Assembly (NCBI RefSeq): GCF_003410055.1
Contig: NZ_QUZK01000025.1
Span: forward strand, 1-63,773
Reading direction: 5' to 3'
Source of the DNA: Wenzhouxiangella sediminis
Lineage (GTDB): Bacteria > Pseudomonadota > Gammaproteobacteria > Xanthomonadales > Wenzhouxiangellaceae
DNA: 63,773 bases
Under the pieces are notes generated by a model. That model saw only the letters and a list, made by a program, of their open reading frames with translations, was not told the origin of the DNA and ran no database searches. Positions within the stretch are counted from its first letter, which is position 1; each line of letters starts with the position of its first letter. The position numbers and the translations under genes were made by a program. Shown here piece by piece: positions 16,815-25,773 of the stretch.

Positions 16815-17887
16815 CAGTCAAACCCCCGCAAGGCTAGCCCGCAGGCTGTGGTCAGTGCCGGCCGGACCCGCTCCAGGCGACCGGCGTCGATGGACGGCGC
16901 CAGGCGCATGCCCTCGATCGGGTCGGCGACTTCGCAGGAAATGCCCACTTCGTCGCCCACCGCCTCGGCCAGGCCCGGTGTCGAGGCCGCACCCCCGGTC
17001 AGGAACAGCGTGTTGATGCCGGAGTAGTCGCTCGAGGAGGAATAGAACTGGAGCGCCCGGCTGATCTGCTGGATGACGTTCTGGCGGAAGGGCTCGAGGA
17101 TCTCGTCCTCGAAGCCGGCCGGCGGCGTCTCGCCGCGCTGCAGGAAGGCCGCCTGTTCGGCATCCATGCCGTAGCGGCGCATGCAGTCGTCGACCAGCTG
17201 CTGACCGCCGAAGGCGTGTTCGCGGCTGTAGATGGTGCGATCGCCGCGCAACGCGATCAGCGTCGAGGCCGTCGCGCCCATGTTGAGCACGCCGATCGTT
17301 TCGCTCTCGTCGATGCCGGCGTGCTTGCGCACCAGGTCGAAGGCGTTGGCGATGGCGTAGGACTCGACGTCCACGACCCGCAGCCCGAGGCCGGCCAGTT
17401 CGGCCACCTCGCGGCACAGGTCGACGTGTTCGGTCTTGGACGCGGCGAGGAGAATCTCGATGAGCTCGGCGTTGCGCGGCGCCGGGCCGAGAATCTCGAA
17501 GTCGAGGCTGACTTCCTCGCGCGGATAGGGAATGTATTGCCCGGCCTCGACCTCGATCTGGGCTTCGACGTCGTCCTCGGACAGATCCGCCGGCAGGTTG
17601 ATGATCTTGGTGATCACCGCCGAACCGCTCACCGCCATGGCGCAATCCTTGGCCTTGCTGCCCGATCGCTTCACCGCGCGCTTGACCGCTTCGGCGACAC
17701 GATCGGTGTCGGTGATGTTGCCCTCGCTGATCGCGCCCTCCGGCACCTGCTCCACGGCAAACGCCTCGACGCGGTAGCCCGAACCGCTACTGCCGAGTTG
17801 CAGCACCTTGATGCTGCTGGTGCCGATGTCGACACCCAGCAACGGGGGCGGCGCAGCACCCAACAGCTTTCTGAGAAAGTCGCTCAT
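16814..17887 (-). CDS. pilM: Type IV pilus assembly actin-like ATPase PilM
   Basis: A cytoplasmic actin-fold protein that binds the PilN N-terminus and couples the cytoplasmic motors to the alignment complex. The phosphate-1 motif LLGVDIGTSSIKVLQL (about 15-30), MGATASTLIALRGDRTIYSR and FLTGGAASTPGLAEAV are the family signatures. The length is 357 aa. ATG at 17887 gives the standard MSDFLRKLLG start; the frame continues upstream without conservation. It is the first gene of pilMNOPQ, divergent from mrcA, with a good promoter at 17983-18011. Confidence 0.96.
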   Translation of the reverse strand: MSDFLRKLLGAAPPPLLGVDIGTSSIKVLQLGSSGSGYRVEAFAVEQVPEGAISEGNITDTDRVAEAVKRAVKRSGSKAKDCAMAVSGSAVITKIINLPADLSEDDVEAQIEVEAGQYIPYPREEVSLDFEILGPAPRNAELIEILLAASKTEHVDLCREVAELAGLGLRVVDVESYAIANAFDLVRKHAGIDESETIGVLNMGATASTLIALRGDRTIYSREHAFGGQQLVDDCMRRYGMDAEQAAFLQRGETPPAGFEDEILEPFRQNVIQQISRALQFYSSSSDYSGINTLFLTGGAASTPGLAEAVGDEVGISCEVADPIEGMRLAPSIDAGRLERVRPALTTACGLALRGFD

Positions 17888-17982
17888 GTTGTTTTCTTTT
17901 GCCCTCTGGTCGGCATGGCCGAGTGACTGGTTTTGCTCGCTTGACCTGCCCGACACTGCCCCCCGCAACGCCGGTCTGGACA

Positions 17983-18011
17983 AGTATAAGTGTGTGCTAC
18001 CCTCTGCTCAA
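17983..18011 (-). promoter_or_regulatory. Sigma70-type promoter of pilMNOPQ
   Basis: On the leftward strand TTGAGC (18006-18011) and TATACT (17983-17988) are separated by 17 nt. The expected start near 17976 gives a leader of roughly 90 nt before pilM. It is the best promoter match in the pilM-mrcA divergent gap. Confidence 0.6.
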
Positions 18012-18109
18012 AGGTCGTCCGGATCTCAGTTCGTGGGCACTTTTGCCCCGGAACCGCATCCAAGACGTGCGTCATTCCGACTTGTCTGTGCCTACATTTA
18101 CCATAACTG

Positions 18110-20614
18110 ATGGTTCGAATAAAGCCTTTAATAGTTTTTTCTATCCGCCTGTTTTTCCTGCTGTTCATTCTCGCAGCAATTGGCGTGCTCGTCATCTGGT
18201 TCACCATCGTGCCCTCCCTGCCCTCGGTGGAGTCGCTCCGGGACGTGCAGCTGCAGGTGCCGTTGCGGATCTATTCGGCCGATGACAAGCTCATGGCCGA
18301 GATCGGCGAACAGCGCCGCCGGCCGGTCGAGCTGGAGGACATGCCCGAGCGCCTCAAGCTGGCCTTCCTTTCGGCCGAGGACGACCGCTTCTACAAGCAT
18401 CCGGGCGTCGACTGGCGCGGCACGCTGCGGGCGGTGTGGCTCTACAGCCTGAGCATGGGCCAGGGCCGCGTTCCGGGCGGCTCGACGATCACCCAGCAGG
18501 TCGCCCGCCGGTTCTTCCTGTCGACCGACTACTCGGTCACCCGCAAGCTCCGGGAGATGCTGCTGGCCTTCAAGGTCGAGCGCGAGCTGAGCAAGGACGA
18601 GATCCTCGAGCTCTACCTCAACAAGGAGTTTCTCGGTCACCGCGCCTACGGCGTGGCGGCCGCGGCCCAGGTCTATTACGGGAAGACGCTCGACGAACTG
18701 ACCCTGGCAGAGATGGCCATGATCGCGGGCCTGCCCAAGGCGCCTTCCCGCGACAACCCCATCTCCGGCCCCGCGGCGGCGATGGGACGGCGCGACTGGA
18801 TCCTGGGCCGCATGCTCGAACTCGGTCACATCACTGAAGCGGAGCACGCCGAAGCCGTGGCCCAGCCCAACACCGCGAGCTACCACGGCCCGGTGGTCGA
18901 ACTGGATTCCCCCTGGGTGGCCGAGATGGTGCGCCAGGACGTCGTCGACCGGGTCGGTTCGGATGTGGCCTACAACAACGGCCTGGTCGCCTACAGCACG
19001 GTTCGCTCGAAACTGCAGGAGGCGGCCAACCGCGTGGTCCAGGAAGGCCTGCTCGAATACGACCGCCGCCACGGCTGGCGCGGCCCCGAGGACCGCGTCT
19101 CGGCCGAGGAACTCGACGACCCGGAGGCGCTGTCCGAGCGCCTCGATGCCATGCGCCCGATCGCCGGGCTGCTGCCGGCCGTGGTCATGTCCGTGGACGA
19201 GGAAGCCGCGCAGTTCCGGCTGGCCGACGGAACCGGGTTCGAGCTGACGCTCGAGGCGATGGCCTGGGCGCGGCCGTTTCTCGAGCGCAGCGCCGTGGGC
19301 GCGGCGCCGGAGACGCCCGGCGACGTCCTCGAAGCCGGCGACATCGTGCGCCTGCGTCAGGTCGACGGCGACTGGCGACTGGCCCAGATTCCCGAAGCCG
19401 AAGCGGCCCTGGTGAGCATGAAGGCCGAGACCGGCGAAGTGCTCGCCCTGGTCGGCGGCCTGGATTTCGCGCACAGCCAGTTCAACCGGGCCACGCAGAG
19501 CCGGCGCCAGCCGGGCTCGGCGTTCAAGCCCTTCATCTATTCCGCGGCGCTTGACGACGGCTACACCCCGGCCTCGCGCGTCAACGACGCGCCGGTCGTG
19601 GTCAACGACCCCTCGATGGAAAGGGCCTGGAAGCCGACCAACTTCAGCCACCGCTTCTTCGGCCCGACGCGCCTGCGCGAAGCCATGGTCAACTCGCGCA
19701 ACCTGGTCAGCGTGCGCCTGCTCATGGACATGGGCGTCGACTACGGACGCGATTACGTCACCCGCTTCGGCTTCGAGCGCAGCGAGCTGCCCAACGGCCC
19801 GTCCATGGCCCTGGGTTCGGCCTCGATCACGCCGCTGAGCCTGACCGCCGCCTACGCCACCTTCGCCAACGGCGGCTACCGCATCGAACCGCACTACCTC
19901 TACAGCATCCGCGACACCGACGGCGAGCCCATCTACGAGGCCGAATGGGCCCTGCCCTGCCGCAACTGCCCGGACATCCCCCCGCCCAACCCGCCGGCGG
20001 TCGCCGAGCCCGTCGAGCAAACGCCCGAGGCGCCGGAACTGCGCCGGCCCGGACTGGCCGGCGAGGAAAGCGAGGACGGCGGCGAACAGGCCGATTCCGC
20101 CGAGCCCGAGCTCATGGGCCCGCCGCGCCCGCGCCGCGCCGAGCAGGTGCTGAGCCCGCAGACGGCCTGGCTGATCGATTCGATGATGAGCGACGTGATC
20201 CGCCGCGGTACCGGCCGCCGCGCCCTGGCCCTGGGGCGCGACGACCTGGCCGGCAAGACGGGCACCACCAACGAGCAGCGCGACACCTGGTTCGCCGGCT
20301 TCGGCGGGGGCGTGGTCACCGTGGTGTGGGTGGGCATGGACAGCAACGAATCGCTCGGCCGGCAGGAACAGGGCGGCCGAACCGCGCTGCCGCTGTGGGT
20401 CGACTTCATGCGCACCGCGCTGGAAGGCCGGCCCGAAGTCGACCGCCCCGTACCGGTGGGGATCTCGCGCGCCCTGATCAATCCCGAAACCGGGCTGCGG
20501 GCGCGCCCGGGAACGCCCGGCGCCATCCAGGAGTGGTTCCACAGCGACAACCTGCCGCCGCTCGAAAGCGGGGCCGAAGACAGCGAGCAAGCGGACCCCT
20601 ACTCGATCTACTGA
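18110..20614 (+). CDS. mrcA: Penicillin-binding protein 1A (bifunctional)
   Basis: A class A PBP that polymerises and cross-links peptidoglycan. It has an N-terminal membrane anchor (about 9-34) and a GT51 glycosyltransferase domain with the catalytic E90 in SAEDDRFYKHPGVD and GGSTITQQ. A transpeptidase domain follows with S470-x-x-K473 (GSAFKP), S529-x-N531 (NSRNL) and K716-T-G718 (GKTGTTNEQ). At 834 aa it matches the family (E. coli 850). Between the SxN and KTG motifs is a Pro/Glu-rich segment (about 625-680), preceded by CRNC, that may be an inserted linker. Divergent from pilM, the conserved gammaproteobacterial arrangement. Confidence 0.97.
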   Translation: MVRIKPLIVFSIRLFFLLFILAAIGVLVIWFTIVPSLPSVESLRDVQLQVPLRIYSADDKLMAEIGEQRRRPVELEDMPERLKLAFLSAEDDRFYKHPGVDWRGTLRAVWLYSLSMGQGRVPGGSTITQQVARRFFLSTDYSVTRKLREMLLAFKVERELSKDEILELYLNKEFLGHRAYGVAAAAQVYYGKTLDELTLAEMAMIAGLPKAPSRDNPISGPAAAMGRRDWILGRMLELGHITEAEHAEAVAQPNTASYHGPVVELDSPWVAEMVRQDVVDRVGSDVAYNNGLVAYSTVRSKLQEAANRVVQEGLLEYDRRHGWRGPEDRVSAEELDDPEALSERLDAMRPIAGLLPAVVMSVDEEAAQFRLADGTGFELTLEAMAWARPFLERSAVGAAPETPGDVLEAGDIVRLRQVDGDWRLAQIPEAEAALVSMKAETGEVLALVGGLDFAHSQFNRATQSRRQPGSAFKPFIYSAALDDGYTPASRVNDAPVVVNDPSMERAWKPTNFSHRFFGPTRLREAMVNSRNLVSVRLLMDMGVDYGRDYVTRFGFERSELPNGPSMALGSASITPLSLTAAYATFANGGYRIEPHYLYSIRDTDGEPIYEAEWALPCRNCPDIPPPNPPAVAEPVEQTPEAPELRRPGLAGEESEDGGEQADSAEPELMGPPRPRRAEQVLSPQTAWLIDSMMSDVIRRGTGRRALALGRDDLAGKTGTTNEQRDTWFAGFGGGVVTVVWVGMDSNESLGRQEQGGRTALPLWVDFMRTALEGRPEVDRPVPVGISRALINPETGLRARPGTPGAIQEWFHSDNLPPLESGAEDSEQADPYSIY

Positions 20615-20635
20615 CGACGAAGCGAGGGCGCCAAC

Positions 20636-21286
20636 ATGGGTGACAGACAATCCGTTCGCAACAGCCGGATTCGCCAGGAAATCGCGGCCGAGGCGGCGCG
20701 CATCATGGCCACCGAGGGACAGAAGAGCTTCCTCACGGCCAAGGAAAAGGCCGCGCGCCGGGTCGGCGCCTCCTCGCGGACCAGCCTGCCTTCCAACAGC
20801 GAAGTCGAGCAGGCCCTGCGCGAATGGCAGAGCCTCTACGGCGGCAGCGAGCATTCGCGCACGCTGCTGGAGTTGCGGGAATCAGCCGCCTCGGCCATGC
20901 GCCTGTTCGAGCCCTTCCGGCCACGCCTGGTCGGGCCGGTGCTGGAGGGCACGGCCGACGAGCACTCGCGCATCAGCCTGCACGTGTTCGCCGACGACCC
21001 CGACGCGGTGGTGCATTTCCTGATGGAACGCCACCTGCCCTTCACCCAGGAAACGCGGCGAATCCGCTGGCACGACGGCAGCGGCCGGGACCTCGAGATC
21101 ATCGTTCTCGAGGGCGGCGGGCACGCGGTCGAACTGATCCAGATGATCGGCCCGGACGCGCGCCAGGCGCCGCCCAGCCCGGTCGACGGGCGGGCGCAGC
21201 GTCGCGCAGCGCTGGCGGAAGTCGAAGCCATGATCGCCGCCGATTCAGCCTCGGTTCATGACGATGACTTAGCATCGACTCTATGA
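20636..21286 (+). CDS. Conserved hypothetical protein, possibly nucleotidyltransferase-like
   Basis: A soluble protein of 216 aa. The first half is basic and helical (RIRQEIAAEAARIMATEGQ, FLTAKEKAARRVG). The second half alternates strands and helices, with the phrase RLVGPVLEGTADEHSRISLHVFADD around 99-123 and IRWHDGSGRDLEIIVLEGGGH at about 142-162. The layout recalls nucleotidyltransferase-fold proteins (a G-S/V-x-x-x-G strand followed by acidic positions), but the catalytic D-x-D is not clear, so function is left open. ATG at 20636 has GAGG 8 nt upstream. It overlaps the downstream lipoprotein gene by ATGA. Confidence 0.7.
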   Translation: MGDRQSVRNSRIRQEIAAEAARIMATEGQKSFLTAKEKAARRVGASSRTSLPSNSEVEQALREWQSLYGGSEHSRTLLELRESAASAMRLFEPFRPRLVGPVLEGTADEHSRISLHVFADDPDAVVHFLMERHLPFTQETRRIRWHDGSGRDLEIIVLEGGGHAVELIQMIGPDARQAPPSPVDGRAQRRAALAEVEAMIAADSASVHDDDLASTL

Positions 21287-22203
21287 AGAACCGTCTGCAC
21301 ACGCCCGGCCTGGTCCTCGCCGCTTTGCTCGCCCTCCTGCTGGGCGGCTGCGCCACCTACTATCCGGCGAACGACCGGGGCGTGTACTACGAGGTACCCG
21401 AATACCGCGGCAGCCGCGTGACCTACGTCGACCCGCTGGTCTATCCCTACTGGTCGCTGGACTACTTCTACTACAGCCGCTACTACCATCCCTACTCGGT
21501 GGTGGTGCATCGCTGGGATCCCTGGTACTACCCGTACCCGGGCTGGTACTACGGTTACTGGCCGGGGCCGGGCTACGCCGGTCACCGCAGCCGCATTCAC
21601 TATCCCTGGTATCGCTACACCGATCGCTATGCGGGCTACCGCCCATGGCGCTCGGGCATTCACCTGAGCTTCGGCTACTACGACTACGACCGGCGCGTGA
21701 CACGAGACCGGGTGCGCGAACTCGACGCCCGCCTCGACGAAGTCCAGACGCGGCGCTCGCAGGCGATTCGCGACCAACGGCCGGACCGCCGCCTCCTGCC
21801 CGGGGCCTCGCCCTGGCTGCCGGCCACCGGCCGCAGCGCCGCCTATCGCCGCGATGAATTGCGGCGGCCGCCGCGCCCCGGACCGGGAACCCGTGCCGCC
21901 GACGGCCGCAGCGAAACCCAGCGCCGCGCCCTGATCGAGCGGCTGCGCACCGACGATCGGGACGCCCGGATGCCGCAGCGTTCGCCACGGGAACTGCCGC
22001 GCCGTACCGAGCCGCCGCCGACCGACTACCGCGACACCGGCCCGAGGCAACGGAGCGCCGAGCCGACGCCGCCGGTGCGCCAGCGTCCGGTCGAACCCTC
22101 GCCGCCGCGCAGCCGACCGCAGCGCATGCCCGAACGCGAACCCGCCAGGACACCGACGCGCAGGCGACCGCCTCAGCGTTCGGATCGCCGCGAACGCCGG
22201 TAG
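21283..22203 (+). CDS. Tyr-rich lipoprotein with Arg/Pro tail, function unknown
   Basis: A predicted outer-membrane lipoprotein of 306 aa: signal [20 protein letters not shown] followed by GGCATYYP with the lipid-attached cysteine at about C23. Residues 25-145 are extremely rich in Tyr, with Trp and Pro ([23 protein letters not shown]). Residues 160-306 are low-complexity Arg/Pro ([22 protein letters not shown]) and strongly basic. No catalytic motif is visible. The composition suggests binding to polyanions such as nucleic acid, LPS or teichoic-like polymers, but that is a guess. Translationally coupled to the preceding hypothetical. Confidence 0.75.
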   Translation: MKNRLHTPGLVLAALLALLLGGCATYYPANDRGVYYEVPEYRGSRVTYVDPLVYPYWSLDYFYYSRYYHPYSVVVHRWDPWYYPYPGWYYGYWPGPGYAGHRSRIHYPWYRYTDRYAGYRPWRSGIHLSFGYYDYDRRVTRDRVRELDARLDEVQTRRSQAIRDQRPDRRLLPGASPWLPATGRSAAYRRDELRRPPRPGPGTRAADGRSETQRRALIERLRTDDRDARMPQRSPRELPRRTEPPPTDYRDTGPRQRSAEPTPPVRQRPVEPSPPRSRPQRMPEREPARTPTRRRPPQRSDRRERR

Positions 22204-22306
22204 CCGACCGCCCCCGGGACACCGGGCTTTCTTCCGGCCCGCTCCGGGCGGTAAAATAGGCGTCTTTTCACGCACTTGGCGACCGACTCAGGGTCTCATC
22301 AGTAAT

Positions 22307-24187
22307 ATGCGCTACCCCGACACATTCGACGTGATCGTCATCGGCGGCGGTCATGCCGGCACCGAGGCCGCCCTGGCCGCGGCGCGGACGGGTGCGCGCA
22401 CGCTGCTGGTCACCCACTCGATCGAGACCATCGGCCAGATGAGCTGCAACCCCGCCATCGGCGGTATCGGCAAGGGCCACCTGGTGCGCGAAATCGACGC
22501 CCTGGGCGGCGTCATGGGACGGGCGGCGGATGCCGCGGGCATCCAGTGGCGGCGGCTCAACGCCCGCAAGGGCCCGGCCGTGCGCGCCACGCGCTGCCAG
22601 GCCGACCGCACGCTTTATCGCAACGCCATCCGGCGGGCCGTGGAGGCGCAGGAGAACCTGACCCTGTTCCAGCAGCCGGTCGACGATCTCGTCGTCGACG
22701 GCGATCGCGTCGCGGGCGTGCGCACGGCCATGGGCCTGGAATTCGCCGCGCCCGCGGTCGTGCTCACCACAGGCACTTTCCTGGGCGGACGCATCCACAT
22801 CGGCGAGACCAACCTGGCCGGCGGACGCGCCGGCGATGCGCCGGCCAACGCCCTGGCCGAACGGCTGCGCGAGCTGCCGTTCACCGTCGGCCGCCTCAAG
22901 ACCGGCACGCCGCCGCGCCTGGACGGGCGCAGCATCGATTTCTCGAAACTCGAGGAACAGCCCGGCGACGCCCATCGCCCGGTCTTCTCCTTCCTCGGCG
23001 ACCGCGAAGACCATCCCGAGCAGGTCTCGTGCTACATCACGCGCACGAGTGAGGCAACGCACGAGCTGATCCGCGCCAATCTGGATCGCTCGCCGATGTA
23101 CGCCGGCCATATCGAGGGCACCGGCCCGCGCTACTGCCCCTCGATCGAGGACAAGGTGGTGCGCTTCGCCGACAAGGACTCGCACCAGATCTTCCTCGAG
23201 CCCGAGGGACTGGGCCTGAACGAGTGGTATCCCAACGGCATTTCCACCAGCCTGCCCTTCGACGTGCAGGTGGCGCTGGTGCGTTCGATCCCCGGCCTGG
23301 AGAACGCGCACATCACGCGCCCGGGCTATGCCATCGAGTACGACTTCTTCGACCCGCGCGAACTCACACCCAGCCTGGAGACGCGCCACCTCGGCGGTCT
23401 GTTCTACGCCGGCCAGATCAACGGCACGACCGGCTACGAGGAGGCCGCCGCCCAGGGTTTGATCGCCGGGCTGAACGCCGCCCGACAGGTGCGCGGGGAG
23501 TCGCCCTGGACGCCGGGCCGCGACCAGGCCTACATCGGCGTGCTGGTCGACGACCTGATCACCCAGGGCGCGCCCGAGCCCTATCGCATGTTCACCAGCC
23601 GGGCGGAGTTCCGCCTGCACCTGCGCGAGGACAACGCCGACCTGCGGCTGACCGAAGCGGGGCACGAACTGGGACTGGTCGACGAGGCGCGCTGGCGCCG
23701 GTTCTGCGAGCGCCGCGAAGCCATCGAGGCCGAGCGCACCCGCCTGGCCGAACTGCGCATTCCCGCCAGCTCGAATCTGGCCGGGCGCGCAGCCGAGACG
23801 CTCGAGATCGACATCCGCAAGGACACCACCGCTGAGGAGCTGCTGCGCCGACCCGAAGTGGAATACGCGCCGTTGATGCGCGTCGAAGGCATCGGTCCGG
23901 GCGTGGAACGCGAAGACGTGGCCGAGCAGGTCGCCATCCAGATCCGCTACGCCGGCTACCTCGACCGCCAGCGCGCCGAGATCGAGCGCCAGCGCCGGGC
24001 GGCCGAGCAGACCATCCCCGGGGATTTCGACTACGCGACGGTCAAGGGTTTGTCAGCCGAACTGCTCGAGAAGCTCGAAAAGACCCGGCCGGCGACCGTC
24101 GACCAGGCCAGCCGCATCCCCGGCATGACCCCGGCGGCCATTTCGCAGTTGCTGGTCTACCTCAAGCGCCACCGCTCGGCGGCGTGA
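22307..24187 (+). CDS. mnmG: tRNA uridine-5-carboxymethylaminomethyl modification enzyme MnmG (GidA)
   Basis: An FAD enzyme that, with MnmE, installs the carboxymethylaminomethyl group at wobble U34 of several tRNAs. The FAD dinucleotide motif is [19 protein letters not shown] (about 9-29); the GidA signatures [14 protein letters not shown] and [21 protein letters not shown] are intact; and the C-terminal helical domain ends with [18 protein letters not shown]. At 626 aa it matches E. coli (629). A long gap of 103 bp upstream suggests its own promoter (TAAAAT near 22252 is a possible -10). It is convergent with the symporter gene, 18 bp apart. Confidence 0.98.
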   Translation: MRYPDTFDVIVIGGGHAGTEAALAAARTGARTLLVTHSIETIGQMSCNPAIGGIGKGHLVREIDALGGVMGRAADAAGIQWRRLNARKGPAVRATRCQADRTLYRNAIRRAVEAQENLTLFQQPVDDLVVDGDRVAGVRTAMGLEFAAPAVVLTTGTFLGGRIHIGETNLAGGRAGDAPANALAERLRELPFTVGRLKTGTPPRLDGRSIDFSKLEEQPGDAHRPVFSFLGDREDHPEQVSCYITRTSEATHELIRANLDRSPMYAGHIEGTGPRYCPSIEDKVVRFADKDSHQIFLEPEGLGLNEWYPNGISTSLPFDVQVALVRSIPGLENAHITRPGYAIEYDFFDPRELTPSLETRHLGGLFYAGQINGTTGYEEAAAQGLIAGLNAARQVRGESPWTPGRDQAYIGVLVDDLITQGAPEPYRMFTSRAEFRLHLREDNADLRLTEAGHELGLVDEARWRRFCERREAIEAERTRLAELRIPASSNLAGRAAETLEIDIRKDTTAEELLRRPEVEYAPLMRVEGIGPGVEREDVAEQVAIQIRYAGYLDRQRAEIERQRRAAEQTIPGDFDYATVKGLSAELLEKLEKTRPATVDQASRIPGMTPAAISQLLVYLKRHRSAA

Positions 24188-24205
24188 CCGCCGGGCGATC
24201 CGTCC

Positions 24206-25624
24206 TCACTTTCTGACGCGGTCGACGGCGTCAGCCGCGTCCTTCCACGCCTCCCGGTCGATATTCAGATCGGGAAACTTGTCCGGATCGAACACCGGCA
24301 CCTTGCCGGCCCGCCACTGCTGGTCGTAGTCGTTCATCAGGCGGAAGCCCACCTTCATCAGCAGCGCCAGAGCGATCAGGTTGAACACCGCCAGCAGGGC
24401 CATGGTCAGATCGGCGAAGCTGAAGACAGTGGTGAGGTCCTGCATCGACCCCCACAGGATCAGCACCAGCATCAGCACCCGGAAGACGATGAAGAAGATC
24501 GGGTTATCGGGCGTCATCCAGCTCGAGGAGTTTTCGCCCAGGTAGAAGTTGTAGAGAATCGAGCTGAAGGCGAACAGGGTCAGGATGACGCTGACGAAAG
24601 TCTCGCCCCACGGGCCGACGTGATCCTGCAGGGCCAGCTGGGTGAGCACGACGCCGTCGTCGACCCCGCTGGTTTCGTGAATCCCCGAGATCAGGATGAT
24701 CAGGGCGGTGGCCGTGCAGATGATGGCGGTGTCGATGAACACGCTGAAGCTCTGCACGATGCCCTGGTTGACCGGGTGCGGCACGAAGGCCACGGCCGCG
24801 ACGTTGGGCGCGCTGCCCAGCCCGGCCTCGTTGGAGAACAGGCCGCGGCGCACGCCCATCATGATGGCCGCACCGATGCCCCCGCCGACGGCCTCTTCCA
24901 GACCGAATGCACTCTTGACGATCAGGGCCAGGACGCCGGGCACCTCGGCGTAGTTGATGCCGACCACGACCAGGGCCACGATCACGTAGGCCACTGCCAT
25001 GAGGGGAACGATGATCTCGGTCACGCGCGAGATGCGCTGCACGCCGCCGAAGATCGTCAGACCCACGACGATGGTCATCACGATGCCCGTCCAGTGCATC
25101 GGGATGTCGAAGGCCTGCTCGAGCGACGAGGACGCCGTGAAGGACTGCAGCGCCACGAAGGCCAGGCCGAAGGTGAACAACAGCAGCAGGGTGAACACCA
25201 TGCCCAGCTTGCGGCTGCCGAGGCCGCGTTCCATGTAGTACATGGGGCCGCCGCGGTAGGTGGACGTCTTGAACTCCGCGGTCTTGAAGGCCTGCGCCAG
25301 CGAGCACTCGAAGAAGCTCGTGGCCATGCCGATCAGCCCGACGACCCACATCCAGAACACCGCACCCGGCCCGCCGAGGGTGATGGCCACAGCCACGCCC
25401 GCGACGTTGCCCGCGCCGACCCGGCCGGCCACGCTCAGCGTCAGGGCCTGGAACGAGGAGACGTGCCCGGTGTGGTGCTTGAAGGCCTGGCCCAGCACGC
25501 GGAACATCTCGACGAAGTAGCGCAGCTGGACGAAACGCGAGGCGATCGTGAAGACCAGCCCCAGCGTGATCAGGAACGCGATCAGGACATAGGACCAGAG
25601 AAAGTCAGTGACGGTTGCCAGCAT
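24206..25624 (-). CDS. Alanine/glycine:cation symporter (AGCS family)
   Basis: A polytopic inner-membrane transporter of 472 aa that takes up small neutral amino acids with Na+ (or H+). The AGCS signatures are present: GNVAGVAVAITLGGPGAVFWMW at about 72-93, YRGGPMYYMERGLG, and GRRGLFSNEAGLGSAPNVAA-like sequence at about 259-277. Around 11 hydrophobic helices are visible, and the last ~35 residues are a hydrophilic cytoplasmic tail. ATG at 25624 gives the usual short N-terminus. Confidence 0.93.
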   Translation of the reverse strand: MLATVTDFLWSYVLIAFLITLGLVFTIASRFVQLRYFVEMFRVLGQAFKHHTGHVSSFQALTLSVAGRVGAGNVAGVAVAITLGGPGAVFWMWVVGLIGMATSFFECSLAQAFKTAEFKTSTYRGGPMYYMERGLGSRKLGMVFTLLLLFTFGLAFVALQSFTASSSLEQAFDIPMHWTGIVMTIVVGLTIFGGVQRISRVTEIIVPLMAVAYVIVALVVVGINYAEVPGVLALIVKSAFGLEEAVGGGIGAAIMMGVRRGLFSNEAGLGSAPNVAAVAFVPHPVNQGIVQSFSVFIDTAIICTATALIILISGIHETSGVDDGVVLTQLALQDHVGPWGETFVSVILTLFAFSSILYNFYLGENSSSWMTPDNPIFFIVFRVLMLVLILWGSMQDLTTVFSFADLTMALLAVFNLIALALLMKVGFRLMNDYDQQWRAGKVPVFDPDKFPDLNIDREAWKDAADAVDRVRK

Positions 25625-25727
25625 GGATCGGTGTCATCCCCGTTCGATTAAGAAGGAAACGTGCTGCCCGCCCAGGTCCCCGGCGGTCGGCACGAGCCAG
25701 CCATCATACTCAAACGCCCGGGCCATT

Positions 25728-25760
25728 GAAAATCGCTCCCGACGCGACCGCCGGGAGCGA
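25728..25760 (-). terminator. Probable terminator of sppA
   Basis: The stem TCGCTCCC/GGGAGCGA (25733-25740 with 25753-25760, 12-nt loop) is followed leftward by only a short ATTTTC. It lies 13 nt after the sppA stop. The U-tract is weak, so termination may be partial and read into the symporter gene. Confidence 0.5.
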
Positions 25761-25773
25761 GAAAGAATGATCT

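Noticed and set aside
18104-18130. Possible tRNA T-loop (GGTTCGAAT) near the mrcA start
   Set aside because: No acceptor stem, D-arm or anticodon arm surrounds it, and it encodes the first residues of mrcA.
18128-20854. 908-codon leftward frame opposite mrcA
   Set aside because: The plus frame carries all PBP1A catalytic motifs; the antisense frame has none.
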